A stretch of 64,000 nucleotides of DNA from positions 637,345-701,344 of the forward strand of contig NVVD01000001.1 in the NCBI GenBank assembly GCA_002402105.1. Direction: 5' to 3'. Of the stretch, positions 9,300-17,973 are shown in pieces. Position 1 is the stretch's first letter. Each line of letters begins with the position of its first letter. The stretch is from Candidatus Cloacimonadota bacterium. GTDB lineage: Bacteria > Muiribacteriota > UBA6191. The translations under genes and the position numbers were made by a program. The notes under the pieces are model-generated. The model made no database searches. It was given only the letters and a program-made list of their open reading frames with translations, and had not been told where the DNA came from.

Positions 9300-10445
9300 A
9301 TGAACTTGATGAAACTTTTAATAGCTTTAGTATTAGTACCTTCTGTTTTGGCAGTTTCAAGTACTAAATTTAATCAATTATACAATAAAAGAGTAAGTAG
9401 TGATTTTTTAAAAATTATGACTTATAACACTTATTTTTTATATGATACAAAAATAGACCCAAGTTTAAGTTATGAAAAGGTTTATACAAAAGAGGCTTTT
9501 CATAAAAAGTTAGCAGCTTTGGCTGAGGTAATAAACTCAGTAGAGCCAGATGTTTTAGCTTTACAAGAGGTTGAAAATAAAGCTGTTTTAGTTGAGTTAA
9601 GTCATTTTTTAAAAAAGAAATATAAGATTTTACATTATAATAGTAACGATACCTTTACAGGGCAAGATGTAGCGTTGTTATATAACAAAGATGTGCTTCG
9701 TCAAAGTTCTAAACTGTATAATAATCTTGATTATAAAGTACCTTTAATTGGTAAAGATGGGTATGTATTATATCCAGCTAAACCTTTATCAAAAGGTATT
9801 TTAGAAGTAGAGCTAGAAATCTTAAAATCAAATCAAAAAATTGTTTTTTTAGTGACACATTTGAAAAGTCAAAGTGGTGGCTTTTTATCTGATATAAAAA
9901 GATTTGCTCAAGCAAACACTCTTAGACATAAGATAGAAGAAGTATACAAGACTAAAAATAAACGTATTATTTTACTTGGTGACTTAAATGATGTAAACCC
10001 AACAGCAACCTTAGAGATATTAACTGGTGAGGCTCAATGTGTTTATGATTATGATCCTTCAAAGCTAGTATTTTTTCATGATATTTTGGTAGATTATCCA
10101 GTAGAAAAAAACTTTACCTATATTTTTAAAAAGTATAAAAAATCAGGAAACAAATCAGTATACTTAGGTACTTTCAAATCAAGATTAGATTTTATTATAG
10201 CCTCTCCTTGGGCTAACTTTGAAATTAAAAAGAAATATATTGAGTCAGCATACGACCCAAGTTCAAGATTTCCTTCAGATCACTTGCCTGTTGTTGCAGA
10301 GTTTTTAATCAAAAAAGATTCAGTATTCCAAGAAAAAAATGATAAAAAATCAAAAAAGATTGAGATTATTGAACCTGAAAATGAAGAAACTTCAAATATT
10401 AAGCGTATAGAAGTAGAAAAAGATGCTTGGGAGCTTAACTTATAG
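9300..10445 (+). CDS. Secreted endonuclease/exonuclease/phosphatase family protein
   Basis: A 381-residue exported enzyme of the EEP superfamily (DNase I / exonuclease III / sphingomyelinase fold). Residues 1-19 form a signal peptide. The fold signatures are in order: KIMTYNTYF with the catalytic Asn, DVLALQEVEN with the metal-binding Glu (E90), VTHLKS, GDLND, SRLDFI and SDHLPV with the catalytic Asp-His pair. All core catalytic residues are therefore present. The family cleaves phosphodiester bonds in nucleic acids, phospholipids or inositol phosphates; substrate cannot be told from sequence. A Lys/Glu-rich tail of about 45 residues follows the domain. Export suggests extracellular DNA, or phosphate scavenging. 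A TTGACA-type promoter lies directly upstream. Confidence 0.85.
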   Translation: MNLMKLLIALVLVPSVLAVSSTKFNQLYNKRVSSDFLKIMTYNTYFLYDTKIDPSLSYEKVYTKEAFHKKLAALAEVINSVEPDVLALQEVENKAVLVELSHFLKKKYKILHYNSNDTFTGQDVALLYNKDVLRQSSKLYNNLDYKVPLIGKDGYVLYPAKPLSKGILEVELEILKSNQKIVFLVTHLKSQSGGFLSDIKRFAQANTLRHKIEEVYKTKNKRIILLGDLNDVNPTATLEILTGEAQCVYDYDPSKLVFFHDILVDYPVEKNFTYIFKKYKKSGNKSVYLGTFKSRLDFIIASPWANFEIKKKYIESAYDPSSRFPSDHLPVVAEFLIKKDSVFQEKNDKKSKKIEIIEPENEETSNIKRIEVEKDAWELNL

Positions 10446-10480
10446 AGTTTTAATTTTAAAAACCTCTGTTATTATTAACT

Positions 10481-10508
10481 TTGTTCTTGTAAGCTAAAGC
10501 TGTATTAA
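10481..10508 (+). promoter_or_regulatory. Possible promoter for the glycine-zipper gene
   Basis: TTGTTC (10481-10486) and TATTAA (10503-10508) with a 16-base spacer lie 25-50 bases before the ATG at 10534, which has an AGGAG ribosome binding site. Both boxes are partial matches only. Confidence 0.3.
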
Positions 10509-10533
10509 ACTTAATTAAGTACAGGAGATTAAA

Positions 10534-11121
10534 ATGTCTAAATACCTTATCGTTTTCACTATTTTATTAAATACATTTTTTGCCGAAAATATTAATATTG
10601 AAATGGAAGTTTCAGTGACTAACACAGAAGGTGTCTATGAAACAATTATTGACCAAATTCCTTATGAACATTGTTGGAATGAAAAAATAGCTATTACACG
10701 TAAAAACAAAACAAATTTTTTAGGGGCCTTACTTGGTGGAGGAATCGGAAGAAATATTGGAAAAGGACGTGGAAAAGATGCAGCAACTGTAGCAGGAACA
10801 TTAATTGGCTCAGGTGCAAAAAGTAGAGATGAAATTTTTGGTGGTATCTTAGGTGGTTTACTTGGCAGGAAAGTAGGCAAAGGTAAGGGTAAAGACGTAG
10901 CAACTATTGCGGGTACTTTACTTGGTTCTAAATTAGCTAAAAAAGAAAGAGATACTGGTCAATATAGATATGAAAAACATTGCGAGACAAGATATAATCA
11001 AAAAAAACGTAAAGTTTTAGTTGGTTATAATTTACACGCTACTTTGATGGGCAAAAAGATTATAAAATTTTCTAATGTAAAACAATCTACGATTAGAGTG
11101 AGCCTCATGGCAAATTTTTAA
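10534..11121 (+). CDS. Glycine-zipper envelope protein (17 kDa antigen-like)
   Basis: A 195-residue protein with a signal peptide (about 1-17) and two glycine-zipper segments, residues about 62-95 and 102-135, that are near copies of each other (FLGALLGGGIGRNIGKGRGK against IFGGILGGLLGRKVGKGKGK). Glycine-zipper 2TM proteins of the Rickettsia 17 kDa antigen / OsmB type insert hairpins in the outer membrane and are often envelope-stress proteins. Two cysteines (C47 and C150) flank the zipper region in YEHC and EKHC contexts and could form a disulfide. The basic loops between zipper helices (RNIGKGRGK, RKVGKGKGK) are duplicated with the helices, showing an internal tandem duplication of about 38 residues. 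Monocistronic-looking. Confidence 0.8.
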   Translation: MSKYLIVFTILLNTFFAENINIEMEVSVTNTEGVYETIIDQIPYEHCWNEKIAITRKNKTNFLGALLGGGIGRNIGKGRGKDAATVAGTLIGSGAKSRDEIFGGILGGLLGRKVGKGKGKDVATIAGTLLGSKLAKKERDTGQYRYEKHCETRYNQKKRKVLVGYNLHATLMGKKIIKFSNVKQSTIRVSLMANF

Positions 11122-11145
11122 TTATCTAAGCTATTTTTAAACAGC

Positions 11146-12216
11146 ATGTCTACGCTCAAAATAAATCTGCAAGTACTTAAATATAATCTTGAAAAACTTG
11201 TTAATATTTCTAAATTAAATTCAATTGAGTTTGTACCAATTATTAAAGCATTTTCTAATGTGGATAAAATTTTATCTATTTTAGATATTCATGCAATAAA
11301 AAAGGTTGGCTTATCTAGGCTCAAACCTTTAGGGCAATTAAAAAAATTTAAACAAAAACCAGATTTAATTTGTATAGCTTTATTAGACAAAAAAAATTAT
11401 CAAGAAGCATTTTTAAAATTCGATGAAATTTACTTATCTTCTGAATTAAGCCTTATTCATTATATTAATTTAGCCAAGAGCTATCCTAAAAAAAAACAAA
11501 AACTGGTATTTATTTTAGACTCTGGAGATCATAGAGAGGGTTTGTCTAGTGATAGTTTGTTGCAATTAATTCAATCTTATCATACTAAACTACCAAAAAA
11601 CTTATCAATAGAAGGGATTGCAACAACTTTTGGTTGTAATTTGGGTTTATTGCCTAACGAAACTTCTTTTATAAATCTTAAACTTTTAGTTGATAAACTA
11701 GAGTCTATTTTACTTAAAAAACTTTCTACTGTTAGTGTAGGCGGCTCTATTATATTAAAATCAATTTTAGATGAAAAATTGCCTAAATGTATTACTCAAA
11801 TTAGAGTTGGTGAAGCTTTTTTACTAGGGACAATTCCAAGTTATGGTATAGACCATCCAGACTTAAATCAAAAAGCATTTAGCTTTCAGACTAATTTAGT
11901 AGAGTTGAGCGAGAAACCTAATTTTACAGGACAGAGTATAGGGTACGACGCTCTAGGGAACTCAGTACAAATAAATGATAAAAAGACAATTCTTCAAGGC
12001 ATTTTAAACTTTGGTTTGTTAGATGTTGATATAATGGGTTTATCTCCTCAAAGCTCTAAAATTAAGTTTTGTAGACAAAATTCAGATTATACAATGATAG
12101 AGATGAATGATAATTCATATCAACTATTTGATAGCTTTAGTTTTACTCTTAACTATAGAGCTTTAGCTCAGGCTTTATGCTCTAGTTTTGTTGAGAAACA
12201 ATTTTACTTTGAATAA
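11146..12216 (+). CDS. PLP-dependent amino-acid racemase, Orr/YhfX-like
   Basis: A 356-residue fold-type III PLP enzyme of the alanine-racemase N-terminal (TIM-barrel) family. The PLP lysine is K34 in VPIIKAFSN. Other barrel signatures are FILDSGDHREGL, the glycine-rich VSVGGS, and IRVGEAFLLG near the end of the barrel. This spacing matches ornithine racemase (Orr) and YhfX rather than classical Alr, which has a C-terminal beta domain carrying the catalytic Tyr and a different PLP motif (VxKANAYGHG). The substrate is probably an amino acid such as ornithine or lysine, but is not proven; a D-amino acid for peptidoglycan would be a reasonable use. No clear ribosome binding site precedes the ATG, 24 bases after the glycine-zipper gene. 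The last 13 bases overlap the convergent gene. Confidence 0.65.
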   Translation: MSTLKINLQVLKYNLEKLVNISKLNSIEFVPIIKAFSNVDKILSILDIHAIKKVGLSRLKPLGQLKKFKQKPDLICIALLDKKNYQEAFLKFDEIYLSSELSLIHYINLAKSYPKKKQKLVFILDSGDHREGLSSDSLLQLIQSYHTKLPKNLSIEGIATTFGCNLGLLPNETSFINLKLLVDKLESILLKKLSTVSVGGSIILKSILDEKLPKCITQIRVGEAFLLGTIPSYGIDHPDLNQKAFSFQTNLVELSEKPNFTGQSIGYDALGNSVQINDKKTILQGILNFGLLDVDIMGLSPQSSKIKFCRQNSDYTMIEMNDNSYQLFDSFSFTLNYRALAQALCSSFVEKQFYFE

Positions 12217-14165
12217 AGTTCTTCAAATAGATTATTTCTAGTTTCTTCTTTGTAGTTATTTTCTTTTTGGTTTATTCTAAGGTCAAAAGATCTATTATTT
12301 AAGATGGACTGAACATATTCAAGTTCTTTATATAAATCACTTTTGGGGTGATTACCAAAGCTAAAATTTAAAGCCTTTGTATCTTTAGCACTCCATTGAA
12401 ATGTAACAAAAACTTCATTTTCAAGGTTTTCTTGGTCTAATAAAGAGATTAAAAAACCATTTCCGATGATTGCAAAAGCAATGTTTTTTCTAAGTTTTAA
12501 AAACTCTAGTATGCTATTTTTAAAAGATTTTGAACTATTCTGATTTTGAAAGATTTGATGTAACTTTTTGGTCATCTTTTTTAATCTGTAGCTGTTTTCT
12601 TCTTCCCAAGTTTCTTCAAAATAATCATCATCTCCATTATTGATAGGCTCTGGTAATGGTATTGTTTTTAGATATTCATTCAGCTTTGTTTTGAGTTCAG
12701 GTAGCGAATATTTTGACCAAGTGTTTAAAGCATTCTTATGAAAAAATATTTGATAAAAAAATCGAGTGTTATATCTTTTCTTTTGCTTTTTCCAGTCACC
12801 AAAGTCAATTTTTGATTGAATTTTTGGAGAAATTGCTCTTATTAAATCTCGTTTGGCTTGCTTTTGCTCCCAGCCCCAAACTCTTTTTTCTCTGATATCC
12901 ATAGATGTGCCGTAATCACTTAAAGTAGTGACTTCACCATTATTATTAAGAGGTAATAATGCAGAGACTGAGAAACTACGAGAAAACTTACTAAAGCCCC
13001 ATAAAAACTTTCTTTGGGTTAATTTGGCATAACTTGGGTAAAAGTAGCGTCTTTGAACCTCATTTTTATCAAAATGAGTGATATAGTTTTCAGTATAGCT
13101 AGTTTTTCTATCAAATCTGATTAGATTAAAACCAAGTTTTAAGTTACTAGCTTTTCTATCATATTTATTTAAACCTTTAAAAATACGATCGATTCGTTTG
13201 TCTTTTTTATTTTTATCTGCTTTAAATAGGTCTTCGGCTATTGTTAAATCAGCAATTAATGAACCTTGTAAATCTTTATTACCAAGAAAAGGGTTTAATA
13301 TTTTTAGTTTTTTAAATTTCAAAGCAGAAGCCATAACACTATCATAAGCGACTCTTGCCTGCTCATTTTTTAAATCAAAAATATAGTCAAACATAAACAA
13401 GTCGCCTTGCTCTTTACTGATACCCATTTTTAATAAGTTTAAATCAATTAGTTTTTTAATTTGCTTGTCTACGAGACTCATTCCAAAAATTTTAAAATCA
13501 GCTTTTAAGTCGACCCCACCAGAGATAGTTTTTTTTCGGTGAGCGATTAATCTCATTCTCATTTTGTCGTTTGCCATTCTAAAAAGGTGTATTTGAAACT
13601 CTCCACTTAATAGATATTGTGTATAAACCCCACCTGAAAAGACTCCACTATTAGAGCCAACAGAGGCATTGATAGCAATGTTTAGTTTAGCTGGTATAGC
13701 AACAAAGTCTCCGACATTTAAGTTTTTTAAAGCCCACTTTGCTTTAAACGGAATTTTTTTGGGAGTATAGGGCTTAGCTAAAAGTGCTTCTTTTTGGCTT
13801 TTAAACTGTCTAACAAAGAGTATTTCAGAGCCACTGTCTATATTTAAAGAAATTGGTAAATCTAAGTCTTTGACAAAGTTACCAGGCCGTAAAGAAAAGT
13901 TAAGATTCCATTTATCAATACGAGTATAGTAGTTATCTTGATAAGAGGGTTCGACTTCGTATTTGTATTTAGAAGAGATGCCTAAAGCTTCGAATGCTTT
14001 TAAATCAAGTAATTTAACATCAAAACCAATATCTAAAGAAGCGACTTCTTCTTTGATTTTTTGTTTAATTTTAGCAGGTTCTAAGTAGTCTTGTATACCA
14101 GCATAAAAGTTTTGTGATAGACACAAAATACATACGAGATTAAAAAAATTTAGTTGAAGTTTCAT
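12204..14165 (-). CDS. Large exported protein of unknown function
   Basis: A 653-residue protein with a signal peptide (about 1-22, ending FYAG). I do not recognise the family. Residues about 60-230 are rich in alternating hydrophobic and polar strands (WNLNFSLRPG, KLNIAINASVGS, LSGEFQIHLFRM), which suggests a beta-rich envelope domain, perhaps lipid-binding or outer-membrane associated. Later parts are helical and charged, with an acidic stretch around DDDYFEETWEEE (about 510-520), then a C-terminal domain containing NIAFAIIGNGFLISLL. Codon use and composition match the neighbourhood. It is convergent with the racemase gene (13-base overlap) and lies downstream of the small HTH gene on the same strand. 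Confidence 0.65.
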   Translation of the reverse strand: MKLQLNFFNLVCILCLSQNFYAGIQDYLEPAKIKQKIKEEVASLDIGFDVKLLDLKAFEALGISSKYKYEVEPSYQDNYYTRIDKWNLNFSLRPGNFVKDLDLPISLNIDSGSEILFVRQFKSQKEALLAKPYTPKKIPFKAKWALKNLNVGDFVAIPAKLNIAINASVGSNSGVFSGGVYTQYLLSGEFQIHLFRMANDKMRMRLIAHRKKTISGGVDLKADFKIFGMSLVDKQIKKLIDLNLLKMGISKEQGDLFMFDYIFDLKNEQARVAYDSVMASALKFKKLKILNPFLGNKDLQGSLIADLTIAEDLFKADKNKKDKRIDRIFKGLNKYDRKASNLKLGFNLIRFDRKTSYTENYITHFDKNEVQRRYFYPSYAKLTQRKFLWGFSKFSRSFSVSALLPLNNNGEVTTLSDYGTSMDIREKRVWGWEQKQAKRDLIRAISPKIQSKIDFGDWKKQKKRYNTRFFYQIFFHKNALNTWSKYSLPELKTKLNEYLKTIPLPEPINNGDDDYFEETWEEENSYRLKKMTKKLHQIFQNQNSSKSFKNSILEFLKLRKNIAFAIIGNGFLISLLDQENLENEVFVTFQWSAKDTKALNFSFGNHPKSDLYKELEYVQSILNNRSFDLRINQKENNYKEETRNNLFEELYSK

Positions 14166-14253
14166 ATAAGACCTTTAATAAAAGAATTAGATACTTACAA
14201 ATATACGATTTTTATGATCAAAAGTTACAGATTAAAATAGAAAGTTTATTTAT

Positions 14254-14544
14254 TTAATTTTTAGCTTTTAACCAAGTGAGAATATCAGCTCTTTTATAAA
14301 GAATTTTTCTAGCAGTTTTTTGGTAGGGTACATTTAAGGTTTGATTTTCTCTCATTTTTTTAAATGTTTTATCACTAATGCCTAAAAGACGACAAGCTTC
14401 TTTTTGAGTAATAACTTGGTCTTCAGGGTTTATGGCTTCTTCAATTTTTTCTACAGAAACTCGAAGAGATTCGATAGTTTTTATAATATTATTAAGTTTG
14501 TCTTCTAGAGTGTTAGTTTGTGATTTTATATGTAGTTCGCTCAT
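14254..14544 (-). CDS. Small excisionase-type helix-turn-helix protein
   Basis: A 96-residue protein. The N-terminal half (about 10-42) is a predicted coiled coil (heptad-like EDKLNNIIKTIESLRVSVEKIEEAI). The C-terminal half is a MerR-like HTH_17/excisionase domain: ITQKEACRLLGISDKTF, then KMRENQ and an RKILYKRADILTWL wing-helix end. Such proteins bind DNA as small regulators or as recombination directionality factors. No integrase, terminase or att-like repeat is visible nearby, so a regulatory role is more likely than excision. A GAGGA ribosome binding site lies about 7 bases before the ATG. It sits between a large exported protein gene and an intergenic repeat element. Confidence 0.7.
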   Translation of the reverse strand: MSELHIKSQTNTLEDKLNNIIKTIESLRVSVEKIEEAINPEDQVITQKEACRLLGISDKTFKKMRENQTLNVPYQKTARKILYKRADILTWLKAKN

Positions 14545-14644
14545 GTTTCATCCTCATGTATTGAGAGTGAATTCATGGTATTGAACGATTAGGTCTTCTT
14601 TTTGCTACCTTATTATATGTTTAAAAAGGAATAAATTCAAGAAA

Positions 14645-14816
14645 GTTATTAATAGTTCAGCAATTCTAATTATAAAGAAATTAAAACTATTGGAGATTGG
14701 AATTTATTCCAATAAGGAAGCATCAGTCACAAATAAAGCTTTTTATGGGGCTAAAGTCCCATCTCCGAGTTAAATGAAAAGTTTTATTTTCATAATTAGA
14801 ATTGTTGTTAATAGTT
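14645..14816. repeat. MITE-like paired-hairpin repeat, most complete copy
   Basis: A nested structure fills most of the 325-base gap 14545-14869. Outer direct repeats are 14645-14657 and 14804-14816 (12 of 13 bases). Just inside are perfect 12-base inverted ends: CAATTCTAATTA at 14661-14672 and its complement at 14793-14804. Inside those are two arms, 14692-14715 and 14743-14766, that are inverted copies of each other (19 of 24 bases); each arm is itself a hairpin (TTGGAA...TTCCAA and ATGGG...CCCAT). No reading frame. Related arms occur at 18816-18896, 21055-21078 and 59713-59743. The layout resembles a miniature inverted-repeat element, although the outer direct repeat is longer than usual for a target duplication. 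Confidence 0.65.
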
Positions 14817-14869
14817 TGGTGGTCATTTCAAGTGAAGTCGAGAGTTCTAATCTAATTAAAATAATTAGT

Positions 14870-17470
14870 TTAGTATAAATCTTGTTGAATCAAAGCATTT
14901 TGCTCTTGATAAAATAATTGTTTTAGAATGGGTTGAAAGGCTTTTTTATTTTTAAAGTTTCTAAGCTGTTTTTTTATTTCTTGAGGAGTATTTAATGTAC
15001 TTTGATTTAGTCTGTAAATAAGTTTGTGATAGGCACTTTTATTTAATTGAAAAAGAGCCTGCACTCGTTTAATTTGTTGGCTTAAACTTGGTTTAATTTG
15101 ATTTAGTATCTGTTTTATAAGTTGGGTTCTACTTTCTTCTTGGCTGATTTGATTGAGGCTGAATCCAAAAAATAGACTAGCTCCAAATTCGTTTTCATTA
15201 AAAATAGCAGCAATTTCTTTATTTTGATAAAAGAGAAAAATACTGGCTTTATCGTTGAACTTGCTTAGACTATCTGGGTAGTACCACTCAGTATTGTTTG
15301 TTAACGAGCTTAATTTAATTTTTTGCTGTTTAAAAGATAGACTACTATCTCCAAAGTCTTGCTTAAACTTAACTCCACAAATATTGTTTAAAAAGCTTGT
15401 ATTTTGTAGGTGATAAGCAAAGTTTTCTCCAGAAAAAACGATACGTCCACCTGATGAAATATACTCTTTGATTAAATCTTGCTCTTTATCAGAAAGAGTA
15501 TCAAAGCTTTCTGCTTCAGTCATCCAAAATACAATATCATGGGATAAAAGTTGATCTTTTGAAATAGTATGATTATATACTTGATAAGATAAACTTAATG
15601 CTTTTAATGACTTTTCAAGAAGACTTACTTTGTCATTTTCTTTAGAGTCTTTAATGATTGATATGGGAGGGGCTTGAGAGACTTGATAATCAAAATGCTT
15701 TTTTAAGCGGTCTACATTTAAAAGAAAGCTTTTTCTTTTAAGGCCTTGAACTTCTATAGTTCCTTTATATAGACCTTCATATAAATTCATTTCAATGTTT
15801 CCATTTTCAATGTTATAAAGTTTGTTTTTATTATTTTGTATGTTTAAAATACCATTAACAGGGATATTTTTTGTATCTATAACTTTTATAGAAAACTGGT
15901 GTTTTTGGGACTCTTGTAAGCCTATCATTAAAGATTGTTTTCTTTGTTTTACGACTATAATAGATTGTTTGTGGGGGCGAAAACCTTTTGCGGTAAAGCT
16001 TAACTGATAGTTTCCTTCTTTTAAAAAAAAGTGAAAGGCTCCTGTTGTTTTAGAATTAAAAGTGATGTCACCAGGTTGTACTAAAATTTGAGTTGCCCAT
16101 TCAGGGCCGTCAATAAGTCCTTTGACTAAACCTCCATTTTTAGCTAAATCTATGGCTTGGTAGGCATCTACAATATATGACTTTTTTCCATCTGAAAGCC
16201 GTTGTGTTGTTTGTAGTAATATTTTTTTAATTTCTTTAGGGGGAAGTTTTGGATTTGCCTCTTGGATAATTGCAATAATGGCAGCAACATAATTGCTACT
16301 ACAGGTGGTACTTGTAATCTCTCCATATTGTTGATTTGGAAATATAGAAAGAATATTTTCACCAGGAGCAAATAACTCGGGTTTGTTGTAAATGACTCCT
16401 TCCCATTCTACTTGTGCTTTGGTGGAAAAACTAGAAGGTATCCCTTCTCTTGAAATAGAGCCAATAGACATAGCATGAGGTAATCCAGAAGAGAGAGAAA
16501 TTTTTTGACTTTCACCAGAGTTTCCAGCAGGGAAAACAGGAATAACTCCAAGCTTTTTCATTGTTGAAAGGGCCTCCCAAAAAGGTAACATCAAATTTTT
16601 ATCTGGGTTTAAACTAGCCCAAGAGTTAGAGATGACTTTCGGGAAATCATTTGTATTTGGGTTTAAGTCGGGGTCTAATAACCATTGAAGTGCAAATAAA
16701 ACAACACTAATTGTGCTTGTATTATTGTTATGAAAGACTTTAGCATGATAAATATGGGCATTTGGTACAATAGCTGTTTTGGCTTTAGGGTTTTTTGCTC
16801 CGATTAAAAGGCCTAGACTATAAGTAGCATGGTCTATAAATGTTTCTTGGCTATTATCATTTTGGGTAAAGTCCTTAGATGTAATTTGCTTTAAATTAAA
16901 AGAGTTTTTGTCAAAAGCTGTGTCTATTAAACCTATTTTCAGGTGGCTTTCTTTAAAGTCAATAAGTTGAGAGTTTCTTAATTTAGGAACTCTTAGTAGT
17001 TTTAATCCTTCGGATATTTTTTGAATTTCTTTGCTTTTTAGATTTTTTTTTGAAACTAAAGCGGGGAGGTAAATAGGACTATCTAGTTGAATATATCTAA
17101 TGTCATTACGCTTATAGATACTTTCTATAAAGTCGACAGGGCAGGTGATTCGGATGCTATTTGAAACCCATAATGATTTAATTTTATACTCTTCTATATG
17201 AAGTAAATAATCAATTTCAAATTGTGACTGTGCTGCTTTTACTTGTTGTATATGTCTAATTAAAATATCACTTTTACTTTCAGTAATTCGATGCTTTTTT
17301 CCTTTAGATTGTTTTTTATAGACATTTCTAAAATGAATTAAAAATGTTTTGATTTCATTAGACTGATTATCAATGAGTTGTTCAACAGAATCACTAATTT
17401 GTTTATGGCTATATATATTATTAGAGAAAATGATGAAAAAAATGAAAAATTGAATCATATTAACCTTCAT
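14870..17470 (-). CDS. Exported subtilase-like (S8) protein with Thr at the catalytic Ser position
   Basis: An 866-residue protein with a signal peptide (about 1-21). A peptidase S8 domain spans about residues 175-435. The Asp motif is IGLIDT (D183), the His motif is DHATYSLG (H214, HGTH degenerated to HATY), and the oxyanion Asn motif is FPAGNSG (N317). The Ser motif, normally GTSMAAPHVAG, reads STTCSSNYVAA, which puts T389 (ACC codon, 16304-16306) at the nucleophile position. It may be a pseudo-protease, or use Thr. After the domain come a carboxypeptidase-regulatory-like beta-sandwich (about 460-520), a second beta domain, a class I glutamine-amidotransferase-like flavodoxin fold (around DIVFWMTEAESF and SSGGRIVFSGENF, about 630-750), and a helical C-terminus. 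Alone on its strand. Confidence 0.8.
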   Translation of the reverse strand: MKVNMIQFFIFFIIFSNNIYSHKQISDSVEQLIDNQSNEIKTFLIHFRNVYKKQSKGKKHRITESKSDILIRHIQQVKAAQSQFEIDYLLHIEEYKIKSLWVSNSIRITCPVDFIESIYKRNDIRYIQLDSPIYLPALVSKKNLKSKEIQKISEGLKLLRVPKLRNSQLIDFKESHLKIGLIDTAFDKNSFNLKQITSKDFTQNDNSQETFIDHATYSLGLLIGAKNPKAKTAIVPNAHIYHAKVFHNNNTSTISVVLFALQWLLDPDLNPNTNDFPKVISNSWASLNPDKNLMLPFWEALSTMKKLGVIPVFPAGNSGESQKISLSSGLPHAMSIGSISREGIPSSFSTKAQVEWEGVIYNKPELFAPGENILSIFPNQQYGEITSTTCSSNYVAAIIAIIQEANPKLPPKEIKKILLQTTQRLSDGKKSYIVDAYQAIDLAKNGGLVKGLIDGPEWATQILVQPGDITFNSKTTGAFHFFLKEGNYQLSFTAKGFRPHKQSIIVVKQRKQSLMIGLQESQKHQFSIKVIDTKNIPVNGILNIQNNKNKLYNIENGNIEMNLYEGLYKGTIEVQGLKRKSFLLNVDRLKKHFDYQVSQAPPISIIKDSKENDKVSLLEKSLKALSLSYQVYNHTISKDQLLSHDIVFWMTEAESFDTLSDKEQDLIKEYISSGGRIVFSGENFAYHLQNTSFLNNICGVKFKQDFGDSSLSFKQQKIKLSSLTNNTEWYYPDSLSKFNDKASIFLFYQNKEIAAIFNENEFGASLFFGFSLNQISQEESRTQLIKQILNQIKPSLSQQIKRVQALFQLNKSAYHKLIYRLNQSTLNTPQEIKKQLRNFKNKKAFQPILKQLFYQEQNALIQQDLY

Positions 17471-17562
17471 AGAGTTGTGTTCTTTAGACTTTATTTTAAA
17501 ATCTTATTTTTTACTTTTATGAAAACAATGTTACACTTTCAATACAAATATTAAAATGCAAA

Positions 17563-17574
17563 ATCATATATGAT
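17563..17574. promoter_or_regulatory. Perfect 12-base palindrome in a divergent promoter region
   Basis: ATCATATATGAT is a perfect palindrome 39 bases before the ATG of the arsenate-reductase family gene and about 90 bases before the divergent subtilase gene. The position fits a dimeric repressor operator, for instance for an Ars-type regulator, but no regulator gene is adjacent and the AT-rich background makes such palindromes common. Confidence 0.25.
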
Positions 17575-17613
17575 CGTATTATTTATATAAATCATGATTA
17601 AAAGTGGAGTAAA

Positions 17614-17973
17614 ATGTTAGCTATATATCATAACCCAAGATGCTCAAAGAGTCGTGCCTCTTTAAAAATATTAGAAGACTCTGGTCTTTCTTTTGAAGTT
17701 AAATCTTATTTAACAGATGGTTTAAGTGAAAGCGAAGTAGAATCAATAATAGCTAAATTAGGTGTTAATTTAATTTCTATTTTTAGAACAAAAGAAGTAG
17801 AGTTTAAAGAGAATGGTTTATCAAAAAGCTCTTCAAAAGAAGATTTGCTTACGATATTACTTAAAGTCCCAAAGTTATTAGAAAGACCAATTATTATAAG
17901 TGAAACAGAAGCAGTGATTGGAAGGCCAGTAGAAAATACGATTGATTTTGTTAAAAAAACTCAGTTAAAATGA
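17614..17973 (+). CDS. arsC: Arsenate reductase (ArsC/Spx family)
   Basis: A 119-residue thioredoxin-fold protein of the ArsC/YffB/Spx family. The catalytic Cys is C10 in IYHNPRCSKSR. The three arginines that bind arsenate in E. coli ArsC (R60, R94, R107) have counterparts at R58 (IFRTKE), R91 (ERPII) and R104 (GRPVE). That pattern favours a glutaredoxin-linked arsenate reductase over an Spx-type regulator, which would usually have CxxC. Length is normal for the shorter ArsC members. A GTGGAG ribosome binding site lies just upstream. The stop overlaps the next start as ATGA, so the following small exported protein is translationally coupled. No arsB, acr3 or arsR is in the window, so the physiological substrate could differ. 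Confidence 0.85.
   Translation: MLAIYHNPRCSKSRASLKILEDSGLSFEVKSYLTDGLSESEVESIIAKLGVNLISIFRTKEVEFKENGLSKSSSKEDLLTILLKVPKLLERPIIISETEAVIGRPVENTIDFVKKTQLK

Noticed and set aside
10662-10903. Two antisense frames over the glycine-zipper gene
   Set aside because: Overlap the duplicated glycine-rich coding region, whose complement tends to stay open; no independent support.
14245-14870. Prophage or integrative element around the excisionase-like gene
   Set aside because: No integrase, phage gene, tRNA or attachment-like repeat nearby; the HTH protein is better read as a small regulator.
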